Part shown: piece after piece, positions 7,009 through 15,127 of the stretch
Layout: each line of letters starts with the position of its first letter
Position numbering within the stretch: position 1 is the first letter of the stretch
NCBI RefSeq assembly: GCF_025548555.1
Contig: NZ_JAJLPA010000031.1
Location: 1-33,019, forward strand
Source of the DNA: Sphingomonas sp. A2-49
GTDB lineage: Bacteria > Pseudomonadota > Alphaproteobacteria > Sphingomonadales > Sphingomonadaceae
Direction of reading: 5' to 3'
Length of the DNA: 33,019 nt
Translations under genes and position numbers: made by a program
The notes under the pieces: generated by a model
What the model was told of the DNA's origin: nothing
The model's database searches: none
The model's input: the letters and a program-made list of their open reading frames with translations, nothing else

Positions 7009-9153
7009 TCATGCTCCTTCCTCGAGAATCAGCGTCGCGGGAAGCGACGCGGCGAACGTTCCCTGCTGGACGATGCGGACCATCGCGCGCCCGCTCGGCC
7101 GCTCGGCGGCCCCGATCGTCAGCCGGGGGACGGCGGTGGCGATCGACCGCTCCACGCCGTCGGACGACACGATCGTAACGCGATAGGCCTCCGCCTCCTC
7201 GGCGAGCGGCACGTCGATGCCGTCGTTCCACCCCCAGCCGCGCCGGCTGCGGCGGATCCAGCCAAGCGTCAGCGCGCCGGTGTCGTCGACATGCGCGCCC
7301 ACATGCACGGGAGACGGCGGCGCGACGGACGCGCCGCCCGGCGTCAACTCGGCGGCCGCGGGCGCATCGATGTCGCCGACGCCGCTGGCGAGGAACCGCA
7401 CCCGTCGCCCGATCGCGGCGGGCGGCAGGTCGATCGCCGCGATTGCGTCGTCCTCCAGCAGGGCGAACCGATCGCCGGCCGACTGCGTCCCGATCGCCGC
7501 TTCCGTTCCGCGCAATCCACGCCGCAGCCCGGAAAGCGCCCAGCGCCCGCCACCCAGCGGCTCGGCGCGCTCGAACTGGATGACCTCGTCGCCGAGCAGC
7601 GCCAGGTTCGCCATGCCCGCCAGGCCGGCAGCATCCGCGTCGCCCAGCGCCATGTCCGCGCGCAGCAATGCAACGACGATCCGGCTGCGACGATCGATCA
7701 GCAGCGACGATGCCGGGACCGGCGGCGTCTCGATCCGCCCGATCGTCGCCGGCGCGGCGCTGGCCCCTGCCGACATCCAGCTCGTGCCATCGTCCAGGCT
7801 GTACAGCAACGCCGCCTGCCGCCAGCCCGCTCCCTCGCCCGTGGCGAGCATGCTCACCCGCGGCCCGCTCAACAAACGGTCGGGCGGCGACGGCAACTCG
7901 GCGACGATCAGCACGGTGCGCCCCGCCACAACGTCGGGTGCGCCGAGCACAATGCCGCTGCTCGCCGGCATCGCCGCCGCCGGCCCCGATGCCAGCGGAA
8001 CGAGATCGAGCGTCGTCGCCAGCCCCACCACGCTGCTGCTGGCCACCCGCCAGCGCCCCGCCTCGCCCGCGATCGTCACGATCGCTCCCGGCGCCACGGC
8101 GAGACCGTCGACGCCCAGACCCACCCGTCGCCGCGTCCGTTCGGCCTCGCCGCGCACGATCAGCGCCGCCGCCACGCCCTTCGCAACTGTCGCATCGAGC
8201 ACCGCGGGAAGTTCGATCCGCTCGACCCGTTCACGCGTGCCGGAACGCCGCATGCGCTGGACGCCGATCTGGTAATCGCGTGCCGCATCGTAATGCGCCA
8301 CCGTCACCTCGCGCGGCGCATCCGACGCCACCGTCCGTCGCCGTCCCGCGCCGCTGATCCCGGCATCGACCACGCCCAGCGCCGGGCCGTCGTCGTCCCG
8401 CCGCACCAGCCGTCCGCCCTCCGGCTGCCACCAGCCGCCATCGAGCACCGACAGCGTCTCCAGCACGCCCCGTACGCTCGCCCCCGAGGCGGCGAACCCG
8501 CCCAGCATCGTCCCGCCGCGCGCCGACACCTCGCCGGCCAGCGCCGCGGCGACGTCGCCGCTGACGACCGGCCCCGCGTCCGCCTCCACCTCGAAGGTCA
8601 GCGACGGAATGCGGTTGCCATAGTCCGCCAGCTGCATGCCCTCGAACACGGCATAGGCGATGCCCCGATATGCCGGCGTCGCCCCCATCGCGGCGGCGAT
8701 CAGCGGATCGACCGCCTGGTCTTCGCCACCCGGATGCAGACGGAACCCCGTCCGCCCCTTCCAGTCGCCCGCCGCTCCCCGCAACAGCTTGCCCTCGGCC
8801 CAGATCCGCCGCACGCCGATGATCGGCCGCGCCGACAGCGCGACCGCGAAACTGGCGGCATAGCTGTAGGTGTTGGTGCCCGGCTGCCCCTTGCCGCCGC
8901 GGCTGGCCGTGCGCGTCTCGATCAGGTCGGTAGACCAGATCACCGTCCCCGCGACCCGCATCGTGCCGAACAGCTTCGGGATCTGCGTGCCATAGCTCGA
9001 CGTCTGCACCGCCAGTTCGGTCAGCCGCGGCCCCTCCCGCGCCGCGCCGCGGAACAGGCGCGCATCGATCGCCTGTCCGGCCAGCGCGCCCAGCGCACCC
9101 CCGATCGGGCCGCCGATGACGTGGCCGACCGTCGTCAGTACCAGCGTCGCCAT
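7009..9153 (-). CDS. GTA gp15-like tail tip / host-specificity protein
   Basis: A 714-aa phage-tail baseplate-type protein. The N-terminus is Gly/Ala-rich (HVIGGPIGGALGALAGQAID), then the conserved segment SSYGTQIPKLFGTMRVAGTVIW, which is typical of the GTA host-specificity/phage-tail family, followed by AASFAVALSARPIIGVRRIW. The long C-terminus is beta-rich with repeated short domains. RcGTA gp15 is much longer and carries a TIM-barrel-like domain; here none is visible, and a TIM-barrel-like region sits in the 10335-12599 gene instead. The start at 9153 (ATG overlapping the NlpC stop as TGATG) is chosen over an in-frame ATG at 9177. It is followed directly by DUF2793. Confidence 0.85.
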   Translation of the reverse strand: MATLVLTTVGHVIGGPIGGALGALAGQAIDARLFRGAAREGPRLTELAVQTSSYGTQIPKLFGTMRVAGTVIWSTDLIETRTASRGGKGQPGTNTYSYAASFAVALSARPIIGVRRIWAEGKLLRGAAGDWKGRTGFRLHPGGEDQAVDPLIAAAMGATPAYRGIAYAVFEGMQLADYGNRIPSLTFEVEADAGPVVSGDVAAALAGEVSARGGTMLGGFAASGASVRGVLETLSVLDGGWWQPEGGRLVRRDDDGPALGVVDAGISGAGRRRTVASDAPREVTVAHYDAARDYQIGVQRMRRSGTRERVERIELPAVLDATVAKGVAAALIVRGEAERTRRRVGLGVDGLAVAPGAIVTIAGEAGRWRVASSSVVGLATTLDLVPLASGPAAAMPASSGIVLGAPDVVAGRTVLIVAELPSPPDRLLSGPRVSMLATGEGAGWRQAALLYSLDDGTSWMSAGASAAPATIGRIETPPVPASSLLIDRRSRIVVALLRADMALGDADAAGLAGMANLALLGDEVIQFERAEPLGGGRWALSGLRRGLRGTEAAIGTQSAGDRFALLEDDAIAAIDLPPAAIGRRVRFLASGVGDIDAPAAAELTPGGASVAPPSPVHVGAHVDDTGALTLGWIRRSRRGWGWNDGIDVPLAEEAEAYRVTIVSSDGVERSIATAVPRLTIGAAERPSGRAMVRIVQQGTFAASLPATLILEEGA

Positions 9154-9548
9154 CAGTCCGTCTCCTCGTACCGCCAAGCCCCGACCGGCTGCCAGTCCGG
9201 CACGCCCGGTCGCATCACCACCCGGCGCAGCGCGGCATCGGCATGGACGATGCCGCCCGCGACCCGCACGCCGCCGTGCAGCTGCCCGGGACCGACCCGG
9301 TACAGCAGCACGTCCCCCGCCCGCGCTCCGTCGCCCTGCGTCAGCACCGCATCGAAGCGCGCCGCCACCGCATCGGCATCGCCGCCGCGCATCGGGTAAC
9401 CGGTGGGCACCTCACCCGACCAGCCCGCCGCCCGCAGCGCCAGCGCGATCACGCCGATGCAATCCAGCCCGCCCGCGGGATCGCGCCCGTGCAGGCGGAA
9501 CGGCACCCCCACCAGCGTTATCGCCGCCGCCGCCACCCGCTCAGCCAC
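9153..9548 (-). CDS. GTA gp14-like NlpC/P60 cell-wall peptidase
   Basis: A 131-aa NlpC/P60-type cysteine peptidase of the phage tail subfamily. The catalytic Cys is C30 in GGLDCIGVIAL, with histidines H91 (GQLHGGV) and H102 (GIVHAD) as the likely catalytic His and third polar residue. In GTA and phage tails this enzyme cleaves peptidoglycan at the tail tip during DNA entry. The gene overlaps DUF2163 upstream by 8 bp and the gp15-like gene downstream by 1 bp, so it is translationally coupled. Length is normal for the family. Confidence 0.93.
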   Translation of the reverse strand: MAERVAAAAITLVGVPFRLHGRDPAGGLDCIGVIALALRAAGWSGEVPTGYPMRGGDADAVAARFDAVLTQGDGARAGDVLLYRVGPGQLHGGVRVAGGIVHADAALRRVVMRPGVPDWQPVGAWRYEETD

Positions 9549-10338
9549 CGGGATAACGGGTCAGCAGGTCGATCCCGGGCAGATGCGGCTCGCCCCGGAA
9601 ATTGGCGGCATTGGCGAACCGCCCGGCACAGGTCGCGAAACTCTTGTCGCATCCCTCGGTCACCTCGACCAGGACGCGCGCCTCCACCGCGAACGCCGGA
9701 CCGTCGCGCAGCATCACCCGCGCGCCGTCGGATGCGTCGATGGCCTGCACCAGTCCGCCGTTCGCGCCGCCGAACCAGCGCAGCGTCCCGCCGGCATAGG
9801 CGCCCGGCACCGGTTCGACGGCGTCCAGCGTCGCCACGCGATCCGCGATATCCACCACGCGTGCGAACCGCCGTCGCCGGCCCAGCGCCACCCGGCAGCG
9901 CCGATCGCCCAGGTCCGCCCGGCATTCGGCCGACGTCTCCTCGACCACGGGTCGCGCCAGCGCCGCGCTTGCGCCCGACAGTTCCGCGGTAAAGCCGTCG
10001 TCTTGCAGCGCGACCGCACCGATCCGGCCCTCGCCGAGCGCCGCCAGCCACGTGCCCGTGTCCCAGTCGACCGCGAACAGCGTCACGCGCGCTCCGTCCC
10101 ATCGTCCCGCGATCAGGTCCGCCTCGCCGATCGCCGCGCTGTTCAGTGCCCCGCCGATATCCATCGTGTCGGGGTCGAGGCCCGCCGACCGCTCGATCGC
10201 CGACGGCGTCATACCCGGCGCGGCGCGATGCACCAGCCCATCGATGGTCAGGTCGCGGTCGTGCGTCGTCAGCCCGATCGTCACGCCGTCGTCGCGTTCG
10301 ACCCGCCAGCACAGCGCGATGCAATGCAGCGTGCTCAT
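9541..10338 (-). CDS. GTA gp13-like DUF2163 tail protein
   Basis: A 265-aa tail hub protein of the DUF2163 (TIGR02218-like) family. Seen are the N-terminal CWRVERDDGVTIGLTTHDRD, which is characteristic, then GLDPDTMDIGGAL, and C-terminal CDKSFATCAGRFANAANFRG with conserved cysteines (CDKS..C), which in RcGTA gp13 participates in the tail-tip iron-binding hub. The start ATG at 10338 overlaps the upstream TGA (ATGA), fixing the start. The C-terminal GEPHLPGIDLLTRYPGG is the typical family ending. Confidence 0.93.
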   Translation of the reverse strand: MSTLHCIALCWRVERDDGVTIGLTTHDRDLTIDGLVHRAAPGMTPSAIERSAGLDPDTMDIGGALNSAAIGEADLIAGRWDGARVTLFAVDWDTGTWLAALGEGRIGAVALQDDGFTAELSGASAALARPVVEETSAECRADLGDRRCRVALGRRRRFARVVDIADRVATLDAVEPVPGAYAGGTLRWFGGANGGLVQAIDASDGARVMLRDGPAFAVEARVLVEVTEGCDKSFATCAGRFANAANFRGEPHLPGIDLLTRYPGG

Positions 10339-12599
10339 GCTCGCACCTCGATCAGCGGCACGGACGCCGCCTCCCCCGCCAAGAACGTCGCCCGCGCCAC
10401 CTGCAACCGGTCCTCGGCGAAGCGTACGACGACGTCGAACGCGAAGCTCGCGGTCACGCTCGCACCGGCCGCGGGCGCGACATCCAGCACCACCATGCCG
10501 TCGGGCTCGACGGTAAATGCCTGGATCGGCACGCCGTCCACCGCGATCCGCACGCTGCCCGCCACCGGCCGCACGATGCGGCGCGTCGTCGCGCCATAAT
10601 GCTTGACCAGCGCGAACCGGCGCTGCACCCGGTCGCCGCGGCCGATCGCCTCGTCCGTCCCGCTCGCATCGAACGGATCGCGCAGCCGGAACGCCCGCGC
10701 CGGTCCCATGCGCGCGCGAAAGAAGGCGAGCAGCGTCGCGATATCGGCTTCCGACCGGACCCCCGGCCCGACGTCGTAGCGCGTGCGCGCCTCCGCCCAC
10801 GCGGCATGGCGCTGCTCGGCGCCACCCGCTGCGGTGAGCACCGTCGTCGAAAAGGTCGGCGCGACCTCCGCCTCGCGGCCCAGCGCGATCGGGAACAGCA
10901 CGTCGTCGTAATCCTGCATGGTGTCATCCCCCTCGAAATGGACGAAGCCGTCACGCATCACCTGCGGAAGCGCCCACAGGAACACCGCCGCGACCCCGCG
11001 TGCGCGCGCGGCGAGTCCCGCCGCCTCGATCAGCGCCCATTGCGCCGCCTGGTCCGGTCGCAGCACGAAACCCGACAGGTAATGCTGGCGCGCCCGCGGA
11101 TAGCCCAGCCGCGCCTCCGCCGCCGCGACGCCGCGCACCGTCGCGGCGGCATCCCCCTCGGTCACCCAGTCGTAATCCTCCAGCTGCAGCACGTCGAACG
11201 CCGGATAGGCCCAGCCGACCGGCATGTTCGCGCGCTTCAGCTCCGGCGCCGCCCGGTCGAGCACCGTCGGCAGATAGGTCAGCAGGAACGTCTCGCACGC
11301 CGGCTGCGCCGCCCTGACGGCGGCGACGAGGGCCGCCGTCGATGCGGCGAGCGCCGCACCCGCCCGATCCATCGTCGCGATCTGCGCCGGCGTCATCGCA
11401 CCACGCACGCTCGGGATCGCCGCGGGAGCCAGCGCCGCCGTCGCCGCCGCATCGTACAGGCAGGGCCGGCCATCCGGCATCGTCCACCACCACGGCTCGC
11501 CGACCTGGAACCGGGGCGCCAGTCCCGCATCGACCCCGATCGCGACGAACGCCGCCGCGACCGCGCCCAGATAGGCCATCGCCCCCGCATGACACGGCGA
11601 GAGCAGCGTCGAAGGGGGTTCCCACCCGGTCCGCGCCGGTGCGCCATCCGCCGCGCGCTGCTTCCAGTCGTTCCAGCAATGCGCGTCGAACAGTTCGTAG
11701 CTCAGCGACCAGATCAGGCCGTACCCCAACGTCCGCGCCCGCGCGGCGAAGTCGCGGTGCCACGCCGCGCAGGCGGCGTTCAGCGCAGCCCCGCGCAGGC
11801 CGACGTAGAACCCGCCGAAGAGGGGCTCGAGCCGGAAATAGTGGCTCATGCCCACGTAATGCGTGATCGCGCCGCGATAGCCCAGGTGGAGCGCGTTGCG
11901 CAGCAGCCGCGCCGGGGTCAGGTTGTAGCTGTCGTCATAGCCGCTCGCGATCGCGAAACCATGTTCGGGCAGCACGGCCTCGCCGATCGCCAGCACCGCG
12001 CCCGGACCGTCACAGGCGATGTCGGTCCATTCGACCCATCCCTCCTGCGCGGCCGCCAGCACCGCATCGCCGCCGTCATAGTCGGGCGGGACCAGCGACA
12101 CGAACATCCGGTCGATATCCCCCGCCCACACCGGTTCCGCCTCGGTCGGCAACAGGAAACCACCGGCAAGGTCCGCGAAATCGAGCGTCACCGTCGCGTC
12201 CTCGGGCGATCCTTCGGCATAGTTCCACAACCGCACGTACCAGGCGCGCGGCTGCCCCGCTGCGTCGCGACCCTCGATCGTCAACGTCGGCCCGTTCACC
12301 GCGTCCAGCGGCTTGATCCCCGCCGACCGCCAGCGGAACCGCAGCCGGCACCCGCGAAAGTCCCGCGCCGTCTCGTAACGCAGCAGCGCATGGTCGAACC
12401 GGTCCTCGGCATCCCAGATCAGCCCCGCCAGGTCGCCGCGGGTATAGAACACCGCATCGACCCGCAGCGCATCCGCCGCCGGGTTGGTGACCGCGGCCAT
12501 CATCGGTCGCGGAAAATTGACCGTCCAGAACCGCGGGTCGAAGCGGGTCATCACCCCCTCCGCCTGCCGCTCCCGCCGGGAACACAGCCAATGCGCCAT
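10335..12599 (-). CDS. TIM-barrel-like / DUF2460 fusion tail protein (gp12-like C-terminus)
   Basis: A 754-aa two-part protein. Residues about 561-754 are DUF2460 (TIGR02217, RcGTA gp12): DVLFPIALGREAEVAPTFST, FRARMGPARAFRLRDPFD, and the final FLAGEAASVPLIEVRA. Residues about 25-200 look like a beta-sandwich, and about 205-555 like a TIM barrel of glycosidase type (HYVGMSHYF, LIWSLSYELFDAHCW with E302, FQVGEPWWW with E369, FDVLQLEDYDW). In RcGTA gp12 is about 200 aa and the TIM barrel is on gp15. Sphingomonad homologues of this fused form are, as I recall, annotated as DUF2460 or non-contractile tail sheath proteins. The ATG at 12599 follows GGGGAGG. An internal ATG at 10919 with GAGGGG upstream could give DUF2460 alone. 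Confidence 0.87.
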   Translation of the reverse strand: MAHWLCSRRERQAEGVMTRFDPRFWTVNFPRPMMAAVTNPAADALRVDAVFYTRGDLAGLIWDAEDRFDHALLRYETARDFRGCRLRFRWRSAGIKPLDAVNGPTLTIEGRDAAGQPRAWYVRLWNYAEGSPEDATVTLDFADLAGGFLLPTEAEPVWAGDIDRMFVSLVPPDYDGGDAVLAAAQEGWVEWTDIACDGPGAVLAIGEAVLPEHGFAIASGYDDSYNLTPARLLRNALHLGYRGAITHYVGMSHYFRLEPLFGGFYVGLRGAALNAACAAWHRDFAARARTLGYGLIWSLSYELFDAHCWNDWKQRAADGAPARTGWEPPSTLLSPCHAGAMAYLGAVAAAFVAIGVDAGLAPRFQVGEPWWWTMPDGRPCLYDAAATAALAPAAIPSVRGAMTPAQIATMDRAGAALAASTAALVAAVRAAQPACETFLLTYLPTVLDRAAPELKRANMPVGWAYPAFDVLQLEDYDWVTEGDAAATVRGVAAAEARLGYPRARQHYLSGFVLRPDQAAQWALIEAAGLAARARGVAAVFLWALPQVMRDGFVHFEGDDTMQDYDDVLFPIALGREAEVAPTFSTTVLTAAGGAEQRHAAWAEARTRYDVGPGVRSEADIATLLAFFRARMGPARAFRLRDPFDASGTDEAIGRGDRVQRRFALVKHYGATTRRIVRPVAGSVRIAVDGVPIQAFTVEPDGMVVLDVAPAAGASVTASFAFDVVVRFAEDRLQVARATFLAGEAASVPLIEVRA

Positions 12600-12639
12600 G
12601 ATCGCCTCCCCTGAAAGTGTCCGATGCGGTGCGGGTGGC

Positions 12640-13194
12640 TCAATCCGCCAGCGCCGCGCGGACCGCGCGGGCAATCTGGCGGCCGGAGCGCTGCAACGCC
12701 GCCGGCGCCTCCCCCGGACCGGCATTCACCGTGATCGACACCCGCACCGCGCGCGGCGCCGCATCCCGCCCGCCCGCATCCACCCGGCCGCTCGTGGTCG
12801 GCACGAACAGCTCCGGCCCGCGCTCGCCGACGATATAGCCACGGCCCGGCGACACCGGCCCGCCGGTCGCCCGGCCGGGCAGCCCCGCGAGGCCCGCGAG
12901 CGCGCCGGCGAGCGACGCACCGGCGCCGCCACCGCCGGTCACCGCACGCACACCGTCGTGCACCGCCGCCCTGGCGATCTCCGCCAGCACGCCCAGCGCC
13001 GCACGCTTCAGGTCTTCCAGCCCGAACTTGCCCGATCGCACCGAGCGCAACAGCGCGTCCTCGATCGCCCGTCCGGCGCGCGCCGCGCCGGCGCCCAGCC
13101 CGTCCTCCAGCGTGCCGCGCATCGTCTCGACCTCGCGTGCGAACCCCGCGGTGTCGGCGCGCACGCCGACCACCATCCGCTCGATATCATCCAT
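12640..13194 (-). CDS. Short GTA gp11-like tail tape measure protein
   Basis: A 184-aa protein in the position of the tape measure gene. The N-terminal half is predicted helical (VRADTAGFAREVETMRGTLE). A Gly/Ala-rich hydrophobic segment (about residues 85-107) follows, then GYIVGERGPELFVP, the ERGPELF motif common at tape-measure C-termini. RcGTA gp11 is of similar size (about 219 aa), so the short length implies a short tail, not truncation. It overlaps the upstream chaperone gene by 8 bp. Confidence 0.85.
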   Translation of the reverse strand: MDDIERMVVGVRADTAGFAREVETMRGTLEDGLGAGAARAGRAIEDALLRSVRSGKFGLEDLKRAALGVLAEIARAAVHDGVRAVTGGGGAGASLAGALAGLAGLPGRATGGPVSPGRGYIVGERGPELFVPTTSGRVDAGGRDAAPRAVRVSITVNAGPGEAPAALQRSGRQIARAVRAALAD

Positions 13195-13414
13195 CCGGAA
13201 ATGCCTCCCGCATCCGGGCGAGCGTCGCCGCGTCCGGCGGCATCGCCGCCGCCTCGCCGCCTCCGCTCGCCGCCCGCACCACCGCCGCCAGCTCGGCAGG
13301 CGTGGCCCGCCAGAACGCGTCCGGGCTCCAGCCCAGCACCGCCCCGGCGAACCCCGCCAGCCGCGCCGCCGATCCGGCGAAGCCGCGGCCATCCTCTCCG
13401 CCGCGGCCGCTCAT
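13187..13414 (-). CDS. GTA tail assembly chaperone (TIGR02216-like)
   Basis: A 75-aa protein with FAGSAARLAGFAGAVLGWSPDAFW RATPAEL in its first half, the pattern of the phage TIGR02216 / DUF2376 family, which sits between gp10 and the tape measure gene in RcGTA (gp10.1). The ATG at 13414 overlaps the gp10 stop as ATGA. By position it is the second tail assembly chaperone; the coupling to gp10 is reminiscent of the G/GT pair of lambdoid tails, but here it is an overlapping restart, with no slippery sequence seen. Confidence 0.85.
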   Translation of the reverse strand: MSGRGGEDGRGFAGSAARLAGFAGAVLGWSPDAFWRATPAELAAVVRAASGGGEAAAMPPDAATLARMREAFPDG

Positions 13415-13725
13415 CGCCCTGCCAGTATCTGTCCGATCAGCACCCGCAGCACCGGCGTCACCTTGGCGAGGCCCAGCGCGACGATCGCCTCGCCCAGCCG
13501 CTCGCGGGTCATGCCGTCGGGCAGTTCGCGCAGGCAGTGCCAGAACAGCGTCACCATCTCCCCCAGCGCCAGCCTGCCCTCGGCCGCACGCTCGACGAGC
13601 GCGAACAGCGGCCCCAGTTCGCCCTCGGCGGCGACCAGCGCCTGGAACGACGGCCGCAGCACGACCTCGCACCCGTCGACGCGCAGCGCGCATTCGCCGC
13701 GTACCGGATTGCCGGCGCCGCTCAT
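13411..13725 (-). CDS. GTA gp10-like family protein (tail assembly)
   Basis: A 104-aa protein of the 'gene transfer agent family protein' (GTA_gp10) type: NPVRGECALRVDG, VLRPSFQALVAAEGELGPLFALVERAAEGRLALGEM spread over residues 7-58, the classic arrangement. The C-terminal half is helical. It starts at an ATGA overlap with the major tail protein stop and ends at an ATGA overlap with the chaperone start. It is likely a tail assembly chaperone rather than a virion part. Confidence 0.88.
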   Translation of the reverse strand: MSGAGNPVRGECALRVDGCEVVLRPSFQALVAAEGELGPLFALVERAAEGRLALGEMVTLFWHCLRELPDGMTRERLGEAIVALGLAKVTPVLRVLIGQILAGR

Positions 13726-14129
13726 GCCACCACCACCGGGCCGGAGCTTTCCAGGCTGACCGTGTAGGATCGCTCGCCGTTGAAATCCCCGGCATAGTCG
13801 AGCCGCGTCACGAGGAACCGCCCGGTCATGCTGTCGCCGCTCTCGAAGCTCAGCCGGTAATCGTCGAGCATGCCCGCCAGCGCGCTGGCCTTGATCCGCG
13901 TCTCCGCCGCCGATCCGGTGAACACGCCCGCCCCCGACACGCTGATGCTGCGCACGCCGGCGCCCGACAGCAGCTGCCGCCAACCGCCCGAATCCTTGTT
14001 CGTCACCACCACCGCTTCGCCGTTGACGCTCAGTTGTGTCGTGCGCAGTCCCGCCACCGTCGCGAACGCCGGCACCGCCGCGCCGTCCCCGACCTTGAGC
14101 AGGAACGCACTGCCCCGTTCCACCGCCAT
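13722..14129 (-). CDS. Major tail protein (GTA gp9-like, TP901-1 type)
   Basis: A 135-aa tail tube subunit. Seen: AVERGSAFLLKVGDGA, then VAGLRTTQLSVNGEAVVVTNKDSGGWRQLL across residues 26-55, which is typical of TP901-1-type major tail proteins, and the C-terminal YAGDFNGERSYTVSLESSG. Length matches RcGTA gp9. GAGGAG lies upstream of the ATG; 15 bp separate it from the preceding DUF3168 gene, so this abundant protein has its own good ribosome binding site. Confidence 0.92.
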   Translation of the reverse strand: MAVERGSAFLLKVGDGAAVPAFATVAGLRTTQLSVNGEAVVVTNKDSGGWRQLLSGAGVRSISVSGAGVFTGSAAETRIKASALAGMLDDYRLSFESGDSMTGRFLVTRLDYAGDFNGERSYTVSLESSGPVVVA

Positions 14130-14144
14130 ATTCGTCTCTCCTCG

Positions 14145-14525
14145 TCAGTTGCTGCGGTACATCCGCACCGCAAAGGTGCTGGTCGCCACCCAGCGTTCGC
14201 CCTTGCCCAGCGCGATCTGGCTCCGCACCAGCCGCGCCGACGTGATCCGCCACCCGCCACCCGGCTGCGGCGGCAGCGTCGCCATCGCCGCCTCGACCGC
14301 GGCGAGCAGCGCGCGCACCCGCACCGGCGACACGCCGGCGTCGATGCAGGTGATCGCGATCGTACCCGTCCGTCCCGCCAGCCCGACCGCGTCGCCCGCC
14401 GCCAGCACCGGGTCCTCGACCACCAGATACGGCATCGCCGCGCGCGCCGGCACCGCATCGAAGACCCGGCCCAGCGGCGCCAGATGCGCGATCACCGCCG
14501 CCTGCACGATTCCCCCCGCGCTCAT
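14145..14525 (-). CDS. GTA gp8-like DUF3168 tail terminator/completion protein
   Basis: A 126-aa DUF3168 protein: VIAHLAPLGRVFDAVPARAAMPYLVVEDP, GTIAITCIDAG and the C-terminal ERWVATSTFAVRMYRSN are typical. In RcGTA gp8 is the tail terminator at the head-tail interface. The ATG overlaps the gp6 stop (ATGA). In RcGTA a gp7 adaptor gene lies between gp6 and gp8; here the overlap leaves no room for it. Confidence 0.87.
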   Translation of the reverse strand: MSAGGIVQAAVIAHLAPLGRVFDAVPARAAMPYLVVEDPVLAAGDAVGLAGRTGTIAITCIDAGVSPVRVRALLAAVEAAMATLPPQPGGGWRITSARLVRSQIALGKGERWVATSTFAVRMYRSN

Positions 14526-15070
14526 GCCCGCACCGCCGGCATCAGCCGCATCCGGCGCCAGGGTCGCCACAGCGCCGCGATCGCCGCGGGCGGTGCGGTG
14601 GTGCCCGCGCGATGCTCGAACAGATGCGTCGTCAGCAGCACGATGCCCTGCATCAGCGGCTCGGGCAGTGCGTCCCACGTCTCGGCCAGTCCCGCCGTAT
14701 AGGCCACCGCCACCCGCGTCGCCGCGCCCGTGGCCGTCGCTCGCACCCAGCCGAAACCCTCCGCGTCGATATCGACCGCATAGGCATCGACCGGCAGCGC
14801 GAACCGCACGCCCGCCACCGGCACGCCGGCCAGCGCATCGATCGCCCGCACCGGCGACGACGCCAGCCGCCGCCACCCCTGCGCCGTCCCGATCACGTCC
14901 TCGCATCCCCGCGCGATCAGCCGCTGGCCGCAGAACGTCTCGGCCAGCGCCAGTGCCGAACCGGCCGCGCGGGTCAGCACCGCATCCGGCGCCTCCGCGA
15001 TCCGCAAATACGCCCCCGCCGCCGCCGCCGCTCCGGCGACCGCCGCGGCGGGCATCGCCGCCCCATCCAT
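14522..15070 (-). CDS. GTA gp6-like head-tail connector
   Basis: A 182-aa head-tail connector of the phage gp6 / phiE125 gp8 (TIGR02215) type: YLRIAEAPDAVLTRAAGSAL ALAETFCGQRLI is the helical start, PVRAIDALAGVPVAG and VAYTAGLAETWDALPEPLMQGIVLL follow. The N-terminus is unusually alanine-rich. ATG 15076 and 15070 are in frame; AAGGA is 1 nt from the first and 7 nt from the second, so 15070 is preferred. It lies just after the strong hairpin at 15086-15118. Confidence 0.87.
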   Translation of the reverse strand: MDGAAMPAAAVAGAAAAAGAYLRIAEAPDAVLTRAAGSALALAETFCGQRLIARGCEDVIGTAQGWRRLASSPVRAIDALAGVPVAGVRFALPVDAYAVDIDAEGFGWVRATATGAATRVAVAYTAGLAETWDALPEPLMQGIVLLTTHLFEHRAGTTAPPAAIAALWRPWRRMRLMPAVRA

Positions 15071-15085
15071 CCGCATGTCCTTTCC

Positions 15086-15118
15086 AAAAGGCGCCCCCGC
15101 CCACAGCCGGGCGGGGGC
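15086..15118 (-). terminator. Hairpin with T-run after the capsid gene (attenuator)
   Basis: On the minus strand GCCCCCGCCC (15118-15109) pairs perfectly with GGGCGGGGGC (15102-15093) around a 6-nt loop, followed by GCC and TTTT (15089-15086). It starts 9 bp after the capsid stop codon and ends next to the gp6 ribosome binding site. It looks like a partial intrinsic terminator that would raise capsid mRNA over downstream genes, or a 3'-end stabiliser after processing. Confidence 0.65.
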
Positions 15119-15127
15119 ACTGCGCCG

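Noticed and set aside
6706..9399. 897-codon open frame on the plus strand
   Set aside because: It runs antisense to the gp15-like tail gene; Arg/Pro/Ala-rich translation without any domain. It is a mirror frame of GC-rich coding DNA.
10146..12614. 822-codon plus-strand open frame
   Set aside because: Antisense to the TIM-barrel/DUF2460 fusion, which has clear motifs; the translation here is Arg-rich low complexity.
13187..13725. Programmed ribosomal frameshift between gp10 and the tail chaperone, as in lambda G/GT
   Set aside because: No slippery heptamer is seen near the overlap; an ATGA restart explains the arrangement.
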